In this document: piece after piece, positions 16,656 through 25,456 of the stretch
How the letters are laid out: each line of letters begins with the position of its first letter
Numbering within the stretch: the stretch's first letter is position 1
Notes under the pieces: generated by a model
Told to the model about the DNA's origin: nothing
Seen by the model: the letters and a program-made list of their open reading frames with translations, nothing else
The model's database searches: none
NCBI GenBank assembly: GCA_947168665.1
Contig: CAMVMX010000019.1
Location: forward strand, 1 to 51,994
Direction of reading: 5' to 3'
DNA: 51,994 bases
From: an uncultured Bacteroidales bacterium
GTDB taxonomy: Bacteria > Bacteroidota > Bacteroidia > Bacteroidales > P3
Program-made: the position numbers and the translations under genes

Positions 16656-17404
16656 TCTGCCGCCACGGGGCTTTCCGCCAGCTCTACCCTCACACTGTCC
16701 TCCACCCAGGCCTTCACCCGCTCGGCCTGCTCGGCTGTGGCCACTATGGTAGCCAACGGGGTGTCGTTGGCATGCAGCTCCTCAATCGAAGGGCATGGGG
16801 TCAAATCAATCTCACGCACCGATGTCTCGCGCACATACAACCGCCGCAGCTGCGGCACACCCCGCAAATCCAGCGTCTTGACTCCCGGCGTGAAAATACA
16901 GTAAATCTCCTCCAGCTTGGCGTTATGGCTCACATCCAGCTCCTCTAGCTCCGCAAAACTCACCTCCACCCATTTCAGCTCGCTGTTCCGGCTCAGGTCC
17001 AACCCTTGCAGCGGCACCTCATTGGCCACAAACTGCTTCAGCCGCGGGAAAGGCGACAAATCCACCTCGCGCAAAGGATTCTGGCTGCACACCAGCACCA
17101 CCAGCCGTCCGAAAAGCTCTGCCCCCTCCAAGCTCCGGATGCCCATATTGTGCACATTCAGCACCTGCAATGCCTGCCCCATCGGCGTGCGCTCCACCAC
17201 CTCTTCCCTTGGGACAAACCATCCGAATGCCGCCATCCTGCCCTCGTAGGGCCGCACATAGCCCTGCTCCAACAGGTATGTCCTGAAAGCCTTGTCCGGC
17301 ACCCGGGCCACCGCCACCCCGTCACCGCCCTCCAGCTGCGGCTGCACCGAGGCACAGCCGCAGCAGAGCAGCATCAAAGAGATGAAGATGGCAAGCCAAC
17401 GCAT
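16565..17404 (-). CDS. Leucine-rich-repeat lipoprotein
   Basis: A 279-residue lipoprotein: signal peptide MRWLAIFISLMLLCCGC with lipid-anchored Cys17. The body has short repeats of about 22 residues, each ending in an 'L--LDLS/-N' turn (LNVHNMGIRSLEGAELF, NPLREVDLSPFPRLKQFV, LQGLDLSRNSELKWVEV, LEELDVSHNAKLEEIY, VKTLDLRGVPQLRRLYV, VREIDLTPCPSIEELHA), a small solenoid of the kind used for protein binding. It starts 3 bases after the M56 peptidase gene and is the third gene of that operon, so it may belong to the same sensing system. Its last 91 bases overlap the end of murF on the opposite strand. Confidence 0.75.
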   Translation of the reverse strand: MRWLAIFISLMLLCCGCASVQPQLEGGDGVAVARVPDKAFRTYLLEQGYVRPYEGRMAAFGWFVPREEVVERTPMGQALQVLNVHNMGIRSLEGAELFGRLVVLVCSQNPLREVDLSPFPRLKQFVANEVPLQGLDLSRNSELKWVEVSFAELEELDVSHNAKLEEIYCIFTPGVKTLDLRGVPQLRRLYVRETSVREIDLTPCPSIEELHANDTPLATIVATAEQAERVKAWVEDSVRVELAESPVAADYSTSSSSHMRVLLEPLRRMVRWVRGWAWR

Positions 17405-17407
17405 AGG

Positions 17408-18919
17408 TTACTGCAACTTAAAATTGATGGGCAGCACGTACTTGGACCGTACTGGCTTGCCCTTGAACATGGCGGGCTGCCATTTCGGCATGGACCTCAC
17501 CACTCGCAAAGCCTCATCGTCGCACTCGCCGCCAACGCCACGCAACACCGTGGCGTCGCCCACGCTGCCGTCCGGCTCCACAACAAACTGCACATACACC
17601 TTGCCCTGCACCCCGTCGGCCTTGGCCTTTTCGGGATAGACGACCGACTTGGCAATGTAATTGGACATGGCTTCTAAGCCCCCGGGGTACCCGGCAAGCT
17701 CAAATTCGCCACCATCCTCTTCGTTCCACCAGCTCAATGCGGCCCGGTCGTCGGCCCATGCCACATCATACCACCGTGCTGCAGCGCTGTCGTTAAGGTT
17801 CACCATCGGCTCCGTGTGGACAGCCTTCCCCTCCACTACCAGCCTGTCCGAGTAGCGCGCCGCCTCGGCCGAGTCGGCAAACACCTTGTGTTTTTCCAAC
17901 TCCTCAAGCGGAAGCAGAACGCCCATAAACTCGCGTTCCACTAACTGTCCGTCGCGGTAGGTGTCGGTGAATGGCAACACCAGATACTGTCCGTCGGGGA
18001 TAACGGCCTGTTCTTGAGCAGGCTCCTGGTTCTTACAATTGGCAAACAGCAGCAAGGCTGCCACAGGCAAGGCTGCCAACGCCTTGACCCACCCTCTGCG
18101 GGATTTCGGTTGTTTCATCATGATAATACGGTTTTTGATTGTTGAAAAATGAAAACTATTGACTATCGGGACATACTGCATCCCGGTTATTTGACAATAA
18201 AGCAAACGGAGATAGCTCTTGTATTCGCCCTCGCCGCCCTGCCGCAGCACCGCCTCATCGGCCAGAAACTCATGCACCTCGCGCAAATCCCGCGCGTACA
18301 GCCACACAAACGGGTTGCACCACAACAGGCAGCACACCGCCTGCACCAGCAGCAAGTCCCAACTGTGCCCCTGCGCTGCGTGCAACCGTTCGTGGCACAG
18401 CACCTGCTGCAACTCGGCATCGGTCATGCCGCTGCGACCCGCCACAATATAGCGGAAAAAGGAAAACGACGGCTCCTCGCTGTCAGTCACCGCCACGCGG
18501 AAACGCCCCTGACGGACAAACGTGTACCTCTTCAGTTTATGCCAAAGCACGCCATATCGTACCACAAGAACCAATGCACTCAATGCCACACCCAACCAAT
18601 ATATCACACCCGGCACAGTCCACACATCCAAACCTCGCCCAGCCCCCACACCAACCTCGGTGGCAGGCTGCTGCACCGCATCAACAGGTGCGCCCGTCGC
18701 CATTCCCGGCAACTCAAGCAAATAGCCGCCGCCAACTTCAGCCACTGGCCTTGGCACAGCCACCTGTGGATGCACCAAAGGCAACACTAAGCTCAGCACC
18801 AGCGTGGCCAGCAAAAAGAACCGGTTCAAAACCAAACAATGCTCCCGCCGCAGCAGCAAGCGGTAAACCGTCCAGAACAATGCCGTACCGGCCACGGCAA
18901 ACAACAGATAGCGTGTCAT
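17408..18919 (-). CDS. BlaR1-like M56 peptidase with TonB-type C-terminus
   Basis: A 503-residue membrane protein. Hydrophobic segments at about 3-20, 35-50 and 105-122 frame the M56 metallopeptidase region, with zinc motif HERLH (176-180) and the downstream EFLADEAVL. A further hydrophobic segment (ALAALPVAALLLFANC) leads outward. The last 90 residues are a TonB_C domain (YPEKAKADGVQGKVYVQFVV, PDGSVGDATVLRGVG, MPKWQPAMFKGKPVRSKY). M56 proteins of the BlaR1 type sense a signal outside the cell and inactivate the BlaI repressor. It overlaps the blaI-like gene by four bases and is followed by the LRR lipoprotein. What is sensed is unknown; no beta-lactamase is nearby. Confidence 0.88.
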   Translation of the reverse strand: MTRYLLFAVAGTALFWTVYRLLLRREHCLVLNRFFLLATLVLSLVLPLVHPQVAVPRPVAEVGGGYLLELPGMATGAPVDAVQQPATEVGVGAGRGLDVWTVPGVIYWLGVALSALVLVVRYGVLWHKLKRYTFVRQGRFRVAVTDSEEPSFSFFRYIVAGRSGMTDAELQQVLCHERLHAAQGHSWDLLLVQAVCCLLWCNPFVWLYARDLREVHEFLADEAVLRQGGEGEYKSYLRLLYCQITGMQYVPIVNSFHFSTIKNRIIMMKQPKSRRGWVKALAALPVAALLLFANCKNQEPAQEQAVIPDGQYLVLPFTDTYRDGQLVEREFMGVLLPLEELEKHKVFADSAEAARYSDRLVVEGKAVHTEPMVNLNDSAAARWYDVAWADDRAALSWWNEEDGGEFELAGYPGGLEAMSNYIAKSVVYPEKAKADGVQGKVYVQFVVEPDGSVGDATVLRGVGGECDDEALRVVRSMPKWQPAMFKGKPVRSKYVLPINFKLQ

Positions 18920-19284
18920 TTCTCCACCTCCCTTATCAAAGTGTCAAGATCTTCGAGAGTCACATCCTTCCTGTCAACCAGAAACGACACCATGCTGCGG
19001 AACGACGACCCGAAATAATTCCTTGCCAAACGCCCCAGCATCTGCTGTGAATAGTCCTCACGGCTGATAAGCGGATAATAACGGTTGGACCGGTTGAAGG
19101 TCTCGTGTGCCACAAAACCTTTTGTCTCCAGTATCCTCACTATAGTGAGGATAGTATTATAGGCGGGACGGGGCGGCTCCACCGCCGCCACAATCTCGTT
19201 GGCGAATCCTTTCCCAATCGTCCACAGGGCTTGCATCACCTGCTCTTCCGACCGGGTCAACTCCTTTATCTCAGTACTTTTCAT
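18916..19284 (-). CDS. BlaI/MecI-type repressor
   Basis: A 122-residue winged-helix repressor. Family features: LTRSEEQVMQALW at the start, YNTILTIVRILETKGFVAHE (recognition helix and wing region), then SREDYSQQMLGRLARNYFG and a helical dimer/cleavage region ending LIREVEK. These proteins bind inverted repeats as dimers and are inactivated by their M56 partner, here the next gene (ATGA overlap). It should repress this three-gene operon; a TGACAC-N7-GTGTCA dyad lies 51 bases upstream of the ATG. Confidence 0.92.
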   Translation of the reverse strand: MKSTEIKELTRSEEQVMQALWTIGKGFANEIVAAVEPPRPAYNTILTIVRILETKGFVAHETFNRSNRYYPLISREDYSQQMLGRLARNYFGSSFRSMVSFLVDRKDVTLEDLDTLIREVEK

Positions 19285-19334
19285 AATTAAAATGTGTTTA
19301 CCATAATTAATTTTATAGTTCCATAACGAACATT

Positions 19335-19353
19335 TGACACGATTATTGTGTCA
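19335..19353. promoter_or_regulatory. Candidate BlaI-type operator dyad
   Basis: TGACAC-GATTATT-GTGTCA, perfect 6-base arms with a 7-base centre, upstream of the blaI-like gene. BlaI family operators are dyads containing TACA/TGTA; the similarity here is limited to GACA/TGTC, so the role is a guess from position and symmetry. Confidence 0.4.
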
Positions 19354-19535
19354 GGCAGAAAAAAATGACAACATTAAAGGTCCGCTTCTAAAACTGTATC
19401 ACGAAAATCGCATTTCGGCATTCCGGCTTCCGGAACTGGTACAAATGGCATTGAGGTGTTGGCAATGGACTGGCAACCGATTGGAGGAAGAGCGGAGCGA
19501 TGGCTGCGCCAGGACGGCGAGGGGACAAAAAAAAG

Positions 19536-19554
19536 CCCTGCACAAGGCAGGGCA
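19536..19554 (-). terminator. Terminator of the outer-membrane coiled-coil gene
   Basis: GCCCTGC-ACAAG-GCAGGGC hairpin followed on the minus strand by TTTTTTTT. It lies just after the stop at 19576. Confidence 0.85.
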
Positions 19555-19575
19555 TAACCATGAAAAGGAAAAAGT

Positions 19576-20499
19576 TTACAGTACAAAACGAATGCCGAAT
19601 TCGTGGATTTTGGTGTCGCCGGTCGAGTAGGTGGGGACAATGTTGAAGAACACCTCGGTGCCGGGCGAGAAGATGAACCAGCGGCTCTGGGTGCCGATGG
19701 CCACGTCGCAGCGGAATTTGTTGAAACGGGCGCCGGCGGCGTCTTTCAGTCCGAAGTTGAAGCCAGGCACGGCTCCGATATACCAGCCGTGGTTGTTGTC
19801 CTTGTTGACGTGGCTGAGTTTGATGGGGACGACGATGGTGCTGTAGCTGCGGGCTTCCTCTTTACCGTCGAAGGAGGAGCGGGTGAGGCCGGCAGCAAGC
19901 TCCTGCGAGCTGAAGAGGTGGCTATAAGTAAGATAGGTGAAGCGGTAGCCGATGCCGATGTTGAAGTCCCAGCGTTTGGCAATGGGGCGGTGGTAATCAA
20001 AAGTGACGCCCACATTGGCTCCGATGCTGTTGTAGAAGCTGTTGACAGTGTACATGCGGCGGTCGGCCAGAATGGATACGGAGGGATCGGCCGTGAAGTT
20101 GGGACGACGGCCCCAAGCGGCGTAATGTTCCTCGCGCTTGCGCTTCTTTTCAGCTTTTTTCTGCTCGGCCTTGGCTTTGTTCTCAGCCTTTGTCTGCTCG
20201 CGTTTGATGCGGTCTTGCTCCTTCTTGGCGGCTTTCTCGGCCTCTTTCTGCTGCTCTTTCTGGAGTTTTTGCTGCTCCTTTATGCGCTCTTCCTGGGCTT
20301 TCTGCTCAGCCTTCTGTTGCTCGCGCTGGAGGCGTTCCTGTTCTTTCTGCTGCTGTTTGAGCAGTTCCTGTTGTTCTTTCTGCTGTTGTTTGAGCAGGGC
20401 TTCCTGCTGTTTGGCACGCTCGATGGAGTCGTTGCTCTGGGCAAAAGCCGTACCGGCTGTGAGAGCCATGGCAATCAAAAGAATATAAAATTTCTTCAT
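19576..20499 (-). CDS. Outer-membrane beta-barrel protein with long coiled coil
   Basis: A 307-residue exported protein. Signal peptide MKKFYILLIAMALTAGTAFA, cleaved before Gln. Residues 22-122 are a charged, Gln/Lys/Glu-rich heptad stretch (LLKQQQKEQ, repeated) with no aromatic or Pro residues: a long periplasmic coiled coil. The rest (SILADRRMYTVNSFYNSIGA, IGIGYRFTYLTYSHLF, HGWYIGAVPGFNFG, WFIFSPGTEVFFNIVPTY, HEFGIRFVL) alternates polar and hydrophobic residues and ends with a terminal aromatic-type strand, as in small outer-membrane barrels. Function unknown; tethering of the outer membrane to the cell wall is one possibility. It is a single-gene unit with its own terminator. Confidence 0.75.
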   Translation of the reverse strand: MKKFYILLIAMALTAGTAFAQSNDSIERAKQQEALLKQQQKEQQELLKQQQKEQERLQREQQKAEQKAQEERIKEQQKLQKEQQKEAEKAAKKEQDRIKREQTKAENKAKAEQKKAEKKRKREEHYAAWGRRPNFTADPSVSILADRRMYTVNSFYNSIGANVGVTFDYHRPIAKRWDFNIGIGYRFTYLTYSHLFSSQELAAGLTRSSFDGKEEARSYSTIVVPIKLSHVNKDNNHGWYIGAVPGFNFGLKDAAGARFNKFRCDVAIGTQSRWFIFSPGTEVFFNIVPTYSTGDTKIHEFGIRFVL

Positions 20500-20723
20500 A
20501 GTAATTGATTTTAATTTTTTGTCAGTAACGGGGAACGGGATATATTATTGTGCGGTTTATTAAAAAAATTAAGCCTGCGGGGACTTTTTGGCGGCAAATG
20601 ACAGTACGGGGGATTCCCGCGCCAATTTCGGGCGGGCACGGTGCCATGTGCACAGTTGAGCCGGCTCCGAACCCGACAGGCGGGGCAACCTGGGGGAACA
20701 GAAAGGCGATGGTAAAAAAAGAA

Positions 20724-20750
20724 AGAAGGAGTTTTCTTTAAACTCCTTCT
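20724..20750 (-). terminator. Terminator of tRNA-Pro
   Basis: AGAAGGAGTTTAAAG / AAAACTCCTTCT-type hairpin, followed on the minus strand by TTCTTTTTTTACC. It lies about 12 bases after the tRNA. Confidence 0.8.
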
Positions 20751-20762
20751 TCTTTTCATCAG

Positions 20763-20836
20763 TCGGGGCGAAAAGACTCGAACTTTCGACCCCTTGCACC
20801 CCATGCAAGTGCGCTAGCCAACTGCGCCACGCCCCG
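20763..20836 (-). tRNA. tRNA-Pro (anticodon GGG)
   Basis: Folds as a full cloverleaf on the minus strand: acceptor CGGGGCG/CGCCCCG with discriminator A, D arm GCGC/GCGC, anticodon arm CTTGC-ATGGGGT-GCAAG giving GGG, and T arm GAAAG-TTCGAGT-CTTTT. The CCA end is not encoded. Confidence 0.93.
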
Positions 20837-20882
20837 AACTTGATTTGTTCCGTAGGTGATTATCTCCTCTCGAAAACGGTTG

Positions 20883-20914
20883 CAAAAGTACTACTTTTTT
20901 TTATTCTGACCAAA
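20883..20914 (-). promoter_or_regulatory. Promoter of tRNA-Pro
   Basis: On the minus strand TTTG (20911-20914) and TACTTTTG (20883-20890), 20 bases apart, match the Bacteroidota -33/-7 pattern. It lies about 45 bases before the tRNA. Confidence 0.65.
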
Positions 20915-20981
20915 TTTTTTTTGAAAAAATTTTGCCGCCGGTCGGAAAACATATCGTAACAAATTATATCACAACGCAATA

Positions 20982-22415
20982 TTACTGCTTAAATAATTTG
21001 ATAAAAACGGTTTCTCCCTTGTGTCCGACGGCCATTTCGGTGGGGTGTTGGTTGCCGTTTTTGAACGAAATGCGCACTTCGGAGGGCAGGCACGATTTGA
21101 GATATTGCTGTATACTACTGATTCTGCGTTCAATAACAAGATTCAAGTATTCAGGGTCAGCCGACTGGGAACTGCATAACGTAAACTCTGCCACTACGTT
21201 AGGATTGTCGCGCAGGTAGTCGACAATGGGCTGAAGGGATTCAACTGCCTGTTGGGAGAGTTCGATGTCGCCTCCCTCAAGGTATATGTTGTCGAAGACC
21301 AGAGGGCGGTCAAAGGGCAGCTTTGAGAGAGCCAGGTTGAGGAGGTTGGGGGCGACGAGGAGGTCCTCGTTGGGACGGTAGAGCGAAACTGAACGGGACA
21401 GGCGGAAATAGTCGGGTTTGAATGCTTGGAGTTGATAGTCGTCGGCGGGGAGGGCAAAGAGGCGGTAGGAGCCGGTGGAGTCGGTGAGGGTTTCGCTGAC
21501 CAGGCGCCCGGCAGAGAGCAGCCGGACTTGCGCCTGAGGGATGGGACGGCTATGGTCATCGAGGACGGTGCCGGAAAGCATGACCCCGTCGAGCTCGCCG
21601 TCGAAGGCGTAGAGCTGGGGGGACCCGTTGCGCGTGGAGAGCCAGTAGCCGCGGTGGCTGAGGGTGTCGAAGACCAGTTCGGTGTCGTCGCCGGGGCTGT
21701 TGAGGGGCTCGGGCAGGGGGAGGGCAACGTAGTTGGCAAAAATGACATCGTCGACCTTGGTGCCGGGCTGAATGCGGACGGCGTAGAGGTTGAATGTGCT
21801 GTCGGATCCGGCCATGCCGTTGGATGAATAGACGAGGTATTGGCCATAGAAGGCAGGGCTGATTTCGTCGCCCGCCGTGTTGATTGCATTGCCCAAGTTG
21901 ACGGGCTTGGACCAGCGCTTGCCATTCCAGAAGGAGCACCAGAGGTCGTAGCCACCCAGGCCTACCTTGCCTTTGGCTGAGAAGATGAGTGTGTTGCCGT
22001 CGGCCGAGAAGACGGGATGGGCAATGGGGCGGAACCAGGACTTGATTTCGACATGGCGGTTTTTGAAAAAGCGGGCGTTGGTGTGGACGTTGAGGTTGTA
22101 GGGCTGATCATCGTCGGAGGTCATGAAGTAGAGAAGGCTGTCGCCCCCGTTGCGGACCACATAGGTGGCATCGGGGCATAGGCGGCTGAGTGTGGTGTCA
22201 GGGTTGAGCGCGGTGACGGCACGGCCGGACATGGAGGCGGTGACCAGGACCACGCCTTGACAGGCATAGAGACGGCCGTCGACAACGGAGAGGTTGGACA
22301 GCCCCCACGGTAGGGTCAGACTGGTGACGGGCGTGGCCACGACGGGCGGCTGGGCCCGGAGGGCCAGACCCGGCGCGAAGGCCAGCAGCAGGAGGATGAG
22401 CAGGTGTTTTTTCAT
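20982..22415 (-). CDS. PorE-like beta-propeller / carboxypeptidase-regulatory / OmpA protein
   Basis: A 477-residue exported protein with signal peptide MKKHLLILLLLAFAPGLALRA. The middle has PD40-type propeller blades (HPVFSADGNTLIFSAKGKVG followed by GYDLW, and GDEISPAFYGQYLVYSSNGMAG), then a carboxypeptidase-regulatory-like fold (GTVLDDHSRPIPQAQVRLLS ... TDSTGSYRLFALPADDYQL), then an OmpA-like C-terminus (VFDNIYLEGGDIELSQQAVE ... IVDYLRDNPNVVAEF) that in related proteins holds peptidoglycan. This order matches PorE of the type IX secretion system, but the N-terminal TPR part is absent, so a paralogue is more likely. It starts 6 bases after lon and is probably co-transcribed with it. Confidence 0.78.
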   Translation of the reverse strand: MKKHLLILLLLAFAPGLALRAQPPVVATPVTSLTLPWGLSNLSVVDGRLYACQGVVLVTASMSGRAVTALNPDTTLSRLCPDATYVVRNGGDSLLYFMTSDDDQPYNLNVHTNARFFKNRHVEIKSWFRPIAHPVFSADGNTLIFSAKGKVGLGGYDLWCSFWNGKRWSKPVNLGNAINTAGDEISPAFYGQYLVYSSNGMAGSDSTFNLYAVRIQPGTKVDDVIFANYVALPLPEPLNSPGDDTELVFDTLSHRGYWLSTRNGSPQLYAFDGELDGVMLSGTVLDDHSRPIPQAQVRLLSAGRLVSETLTDSTGSYRLFALPADDYQLQAFKPDYFRLSRSVSLYRPNEDLLVAPNLLNLALSKLPFDRPLVFDNIYLEGGDIELSQQAVESLQPIVDYLRDNPNVVAEFTLCSSQSADPEYLNLVIERRISSIQQYLKSCLPSEVRISFKNGNQHPTEMAVGHKGETVFIKLFKQ

Positions 22416-22421
22416 GGTTGT

Positions 22422-24863
22422 CTACTGGCCGAAGGCGATGGGAAGAGCCTCTTCCATGCTGTTGATATAATGGAATGTGAGTCCCTTGAGATAGTCGGCA
22501 GGGATTTCCTCTATATCGCGTCGGTTGTCTTCGCAGAGGATGATGTCGGTGATGTTGGCCCGCTTGGCGGCAAGGATTTTCTCCTTGATGCCCCCTACCG
22601 GGGTTACGGCACCCCGGAGGGTGATTTCGCCCGTCATGGCAACGGTGGGCACGACTTTGGTCTGGGTGAAAGCGGACACCATGGCGACGAACATGGTGAT
22701 GCCCGCCGAGGGGCCGTCTTTGGGGGTTGCGCCTTCGGGGACATGGATATGGATGTTGCTGTTTTCGATTTTGGCGTTGTCGATGCCTAAGCTGTCGGCA
22801 TTGGCCTTGATGTATTCGAAGGCGAGAGTTGCGGACTCCTTCATCACGTCGCCGAGGTTGCCGGTCATGGAGAGGGTGCCCTTGCCTTTGCTTATGCTGG
22901 ACTCGATGAAGAGGATTTCACCCCCGACCTGGGTCCATGCCAGGCCCGTGACGACTCCCACTTTGGGATCTTTGCCCCGCCGCTCGCTGTTGTGGATGGG
23001 GAGGCCAAGGATGTCTTTGAGCTCTTCGACCTTGATTTCTTTGTTTATTTCAAGGCCGTCGGCTTTCTGCACGGCACGGCGGCGGATGATTTTGGCGATG
23101 GTCTTGTCGAGCTGGCGGACGCCGCTTTCGCGGGTGTAGTCGTTGATGAGGGTGGTGAGGAGTTTGTTGGTAAATTTGAGGTCGCGTTTGGCAAAGCCGT
23201 GCTCTTTGAGCTGGCGCGGGATGAGATGCCGCTGTGCGATTTCAAGTTTCTCTTCGAGGATGTAGCCGCTGAGGTCGATGATTTCGAGGCGGTCGAGCAG
23301 GGCGGGCTGGATGGTGCTGAGGCTGTTGGCCGTGGCGATGAAGAGGACGTTGGACAGGTCGTAGTCGAGTTCCAGATAATTGTCGTGGAAGGCGCTGTTC
23401 TGTTCGGGGTCAAGCACTTCGAGGAGGGCCGAGGTAGGGTCGCCGTTGTGGCTCATTCCCTGCACTTTGTCAATCTCGTCGAGTACAAACACGGGGTTGC
23501 TGACACCCGCTTTTTTGATGTTCTGGATGATGCGTCCGGGCATGGCACCTACATAGGTTTTGCGATGGCCGCGGATTTCGGCTTCGTCGTGCAGGCCGCC
23601 GAGGGCGATGCGGACGTATTTGCGGTGCATGGCTTCGGCTATGCTCTTGCCGAGGGATGTTTTGCCGGTGCCCGGAGGCCCCACAAGGCAGAGGATGGGG
23701 CTTTTCATGTCGCCCTTAAGGCTGAGGACGGCGATGTATTCGATAATGCGCTGCTTGACTTTTTCCATGCCGTAGTGGTCGCGGTCGAGTATTTTCTGGG
23801 CATGGGAGGTGCGGAGGTCGTCTTTGCTGAAGACATTCCAAGGCATGTCGAGCAGGAGTTCGACGTAGTTCAGCTCGACGGTATAGTCTGGAGTTTGGGG
23901 AGGGGTGCGGCGGAGTTTTTCGATGCTGCGGGTGAAGGCAGCCTCGACCTCTTTGTTCCATTTCTTCTTTTGCGCACGCTGCAGGAGACGCTCGACGTCC
24001 TGATCGGAGGCTGAGCCGCCGAGTTCGTCCTGGATGACCCGCATCTGCTGGTTGAGGAAGTATTCGCGCTGCTGGCGGTCCAGCTCCTGGCGGGTCTTGC
24101 CCTGAATGTCGTCGCGCACGCGGTAGTAGTCGGTCTCTTTGCGGAGCTGTTCGAGCAGGAGGGTGGCGCGGCGGTCGTAGTCGGAGGCTTCGAGCATCTC
24201 TTGTTTAGGTGTCACGGGAATGTCGAGATGGGAGGCTATGAAGTTGATAAGTATCTTGTCACTGGCGATGTTGCCCAGAGAGTTGAAGACATCTTTGGGG
24301 TTGAGACCCATGCCGTTGTTCTTCAACTGCTGCATGTCGGAGTATTCCTTGCGGATGGCAAGCACACGGTTGTGGAAAGCGCGGGAACGGGGAGGGCGAG
24401 AGTTCTCGTCGATGAGCAGGGCACAACCGCGGTAGTAGGGCTTGTCGGTAATGATGCGGATGAGGTGGCACTTCATGGTGCCCTGGAGGATGGCCATGTG
24501 GTTGTCGTGCGGGAGGTCGATGACACGAAGCACACGGGCGATGACTCCGGTCCAATAGAGGTCGGAGAATTCGGGTTCCTGGGTGTCGTTGCGCTGGGCG
24601 ACAACGATGATGCGCTCATGGTTCTTCTCGGCATCGCGGAGCAACCGGAGCGAGGACTTCCGGCCCACGCTGATGGGCATGACCACCCCGGGGAAAAGGA
24701 CGTTGCCGTGGAGAGGCAGGAGGGGCATGTCGTCGGGAATGGACTCCTCGTTGAGGAGGAACTGTTCGTCATCCTTTGACACAAGGGGTATAATCTCGGC
24801 GCGGGCAGAGAAACCGTCGGAGTCGTCTGCCTCGAATAAATCCAAATCGTTTAATATATCCAT
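22422..24863 (-). CDS. lon: ATP-dependent Lon protease
   Basis: An 813-residue Lon (endopeptidase La), the ATP-dependent serine protease that degrades misfolded and short-lived regulatory proteins in the cytoplasm. N-terminal LON substrate domain ([20 protein letters not shown]), AAA+ module with Walker [10 protein letters not shown], Walker [10 protein letters not shown] and sensor FIATAN, and a proteolytic domain with catalytic Ser719 in PKDGPSAGI and Lys762 in [13 protein letters not shown]. Length and motifs are complete. With toxin-antitoxin modules in the window it is a plausible antitoxin-degrading protease, though that is inference. Confidence 0.97.
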   Translation of the reverse strand: MDILNDLDLFEADDSDGFSARAEIIPLVSKDDEQFLLNEESIPDDMPLLPLHGNVLFPGVVMPISVGRKSSLRLLRDAEKNHERIIVVAQRNDTQEPEFSDLYWTGVIARVLRVIDLPHDNHMAILQGTMKCHLIRIITDKPYYRGCALLIDENSRPPRSRAFHNRVLAIRKEYSDMQQLKNNGMGLNPKDVFNSLGNIASDKILINFIASHLDIPVTPKQEMLEASDYDRRATLLLEQLRKETDYYRVRDDIQGKTRQELDRQQREYFLNQQMRVIQDELGGSASDQDVERLLQRAQKKKWNKEVEAAFTRSIEKLRRTPPQTPDYTVELNYVELLLDMPWNVFSKDDLRTSHAQKILDRDHYGMEKVKQRIIEYIAVLSLKGDMKSPILCLVGPPGTGKTSLGKSIAEAMHRKYVRIALGGLHDEAEIRGHRKTYVGAMPGRIIQNIKKAGVSNPVFVLDEIDKVQGMSHNGDPTSALLEVLDPEQNSAFHDNYLELDYDLSNVLFIATANSLSTIQPALLDRLEIIDLSGYILEEKLEIAQRHLIPRQLKEHGFAKRDLKFTNKLLTTLINDYTRESGVRQLDKTIAKIIRRRAVQKADGLEINKEIKVEELKDILGLPIHNSERRGKDPKVGVVTGLAWTQVGGEILFIESSISKGKGTLSMTGNLGDVMKESATLAFEYIKANADSLGIDNAKIENSNIHIHVPEGATPKDGPSAGITMFVAMVSAFTQTKVVPTVAMTGEITLRGAVTPVGGIKEKILAAKRANITDIILCEDNRRDIEEIPADYLKGLTFHYINSMEEALPIAFGQ

Positions 24864-24993
24864 CTCTTAATTTAGTGACATTAGTTGTTACAATGGGCAA
24901 CAGTGCGTTGCCCGCAGGCGAGGAATGCCACCCAAGGGGTGGCAGACTGAAGGGGTGCTGCTTGTTGATATACGCAGAAAGGACAAAAAAGTT
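24864..24993. other. Intergenic with two small hairpins
   Basis: GGGCAACagtgcGTTGCCC (24893-24911) and TGCCACCCaaGGGGTGGCA (24927-24945). They follow the mgtC-like stop codon on the minus strand and may help end that long transcript before lon; no T-run is evident. Confidence 0.4.
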
Positions 24994-25449
24994 TCACTCC
25001 TGTTTGTCTTGGTTCTTGTTTTCGAGATAAATCTCGATGTTTTTGATGACCCAGTTGATGAAAAGGATGACTGCCACGGCCATGGCAGACTGGCGCCAGA
25101 GGCCGTAGCCGCACATACAGCCCACAGCCGCACTGCACCATACGGTGGCCGCACTGTTGAGGCCGTGGATGGTGAAGCCGTCTTTCATGATGACACCGGC
25201 TCCCAGGAAACCAACACCCGTGACAACTTGCGAAAGGACACGGAGGTTGTCGTTGTTGACTGGTCCGCCGGAATGCATGGCAGCGGTAATGACGCTTTCG
25301 GACAGCAGGATGAACAGGCAGGCCCCCACCGATACCAGGGAGTTGACAGCGAGGCCAGCATTGCGTTTGCGCAACTGGCGTTCTATGCCGATGAGCACTC
25401 CACCTAAAAGTGCACACAGCAATCGATTGAGGAAAACATCGTATGGCAT
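24994..25449 (-). CDS. MgtC/SapB family inner-membrane protein
   Basis: A 151-residue membrane protein. I start it at ATG 25449 (MPYDVFLNRLLCALLGGVLI), preceded by GAAAGGAT; an upstream extension would add 25 Pro/Thr-rich residues that do not fit the family and would overlap the preceding gene further. Family signatures are GVLIGIERQLRKRNAGLAVN, LVSVGACLFILLS, VTGVGFLGAGVIMKDGFTIH, GLNSAATVWCSAAVGCMCGYG. MgtC-type proteins have about four membrane passes; in pathogens they modulate membrane ATPase activity under low magnesium. This short form lacks the C-terminal ACT-like domain. Last gene of the seven-gene run. Confidence 0.85.
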   Translation of the reverse strand: MPYDVFLNRLLCALLGGVLIGIERQLRKRNAGLAVNSLVSVGACLFILLSESVITAAMHSGGPVNNDNLRVLSQVVTGVGFLGAGVIMKDGFTIHGLNSAATVWCSAAVGCMCGYGLWRQSAMAVAVILFINWVIKNIEIYLENKNQDKQE

Positions 25450-25456
25450 ATCCTTT

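Noticed and set aside
20541..20720. Possible coding sequence between the outer-membrane gene and tRNA-Pro
   Set aside because: Frames on both strands are short, Arg/Pro-rich and overlap the tRNA or its terminator.
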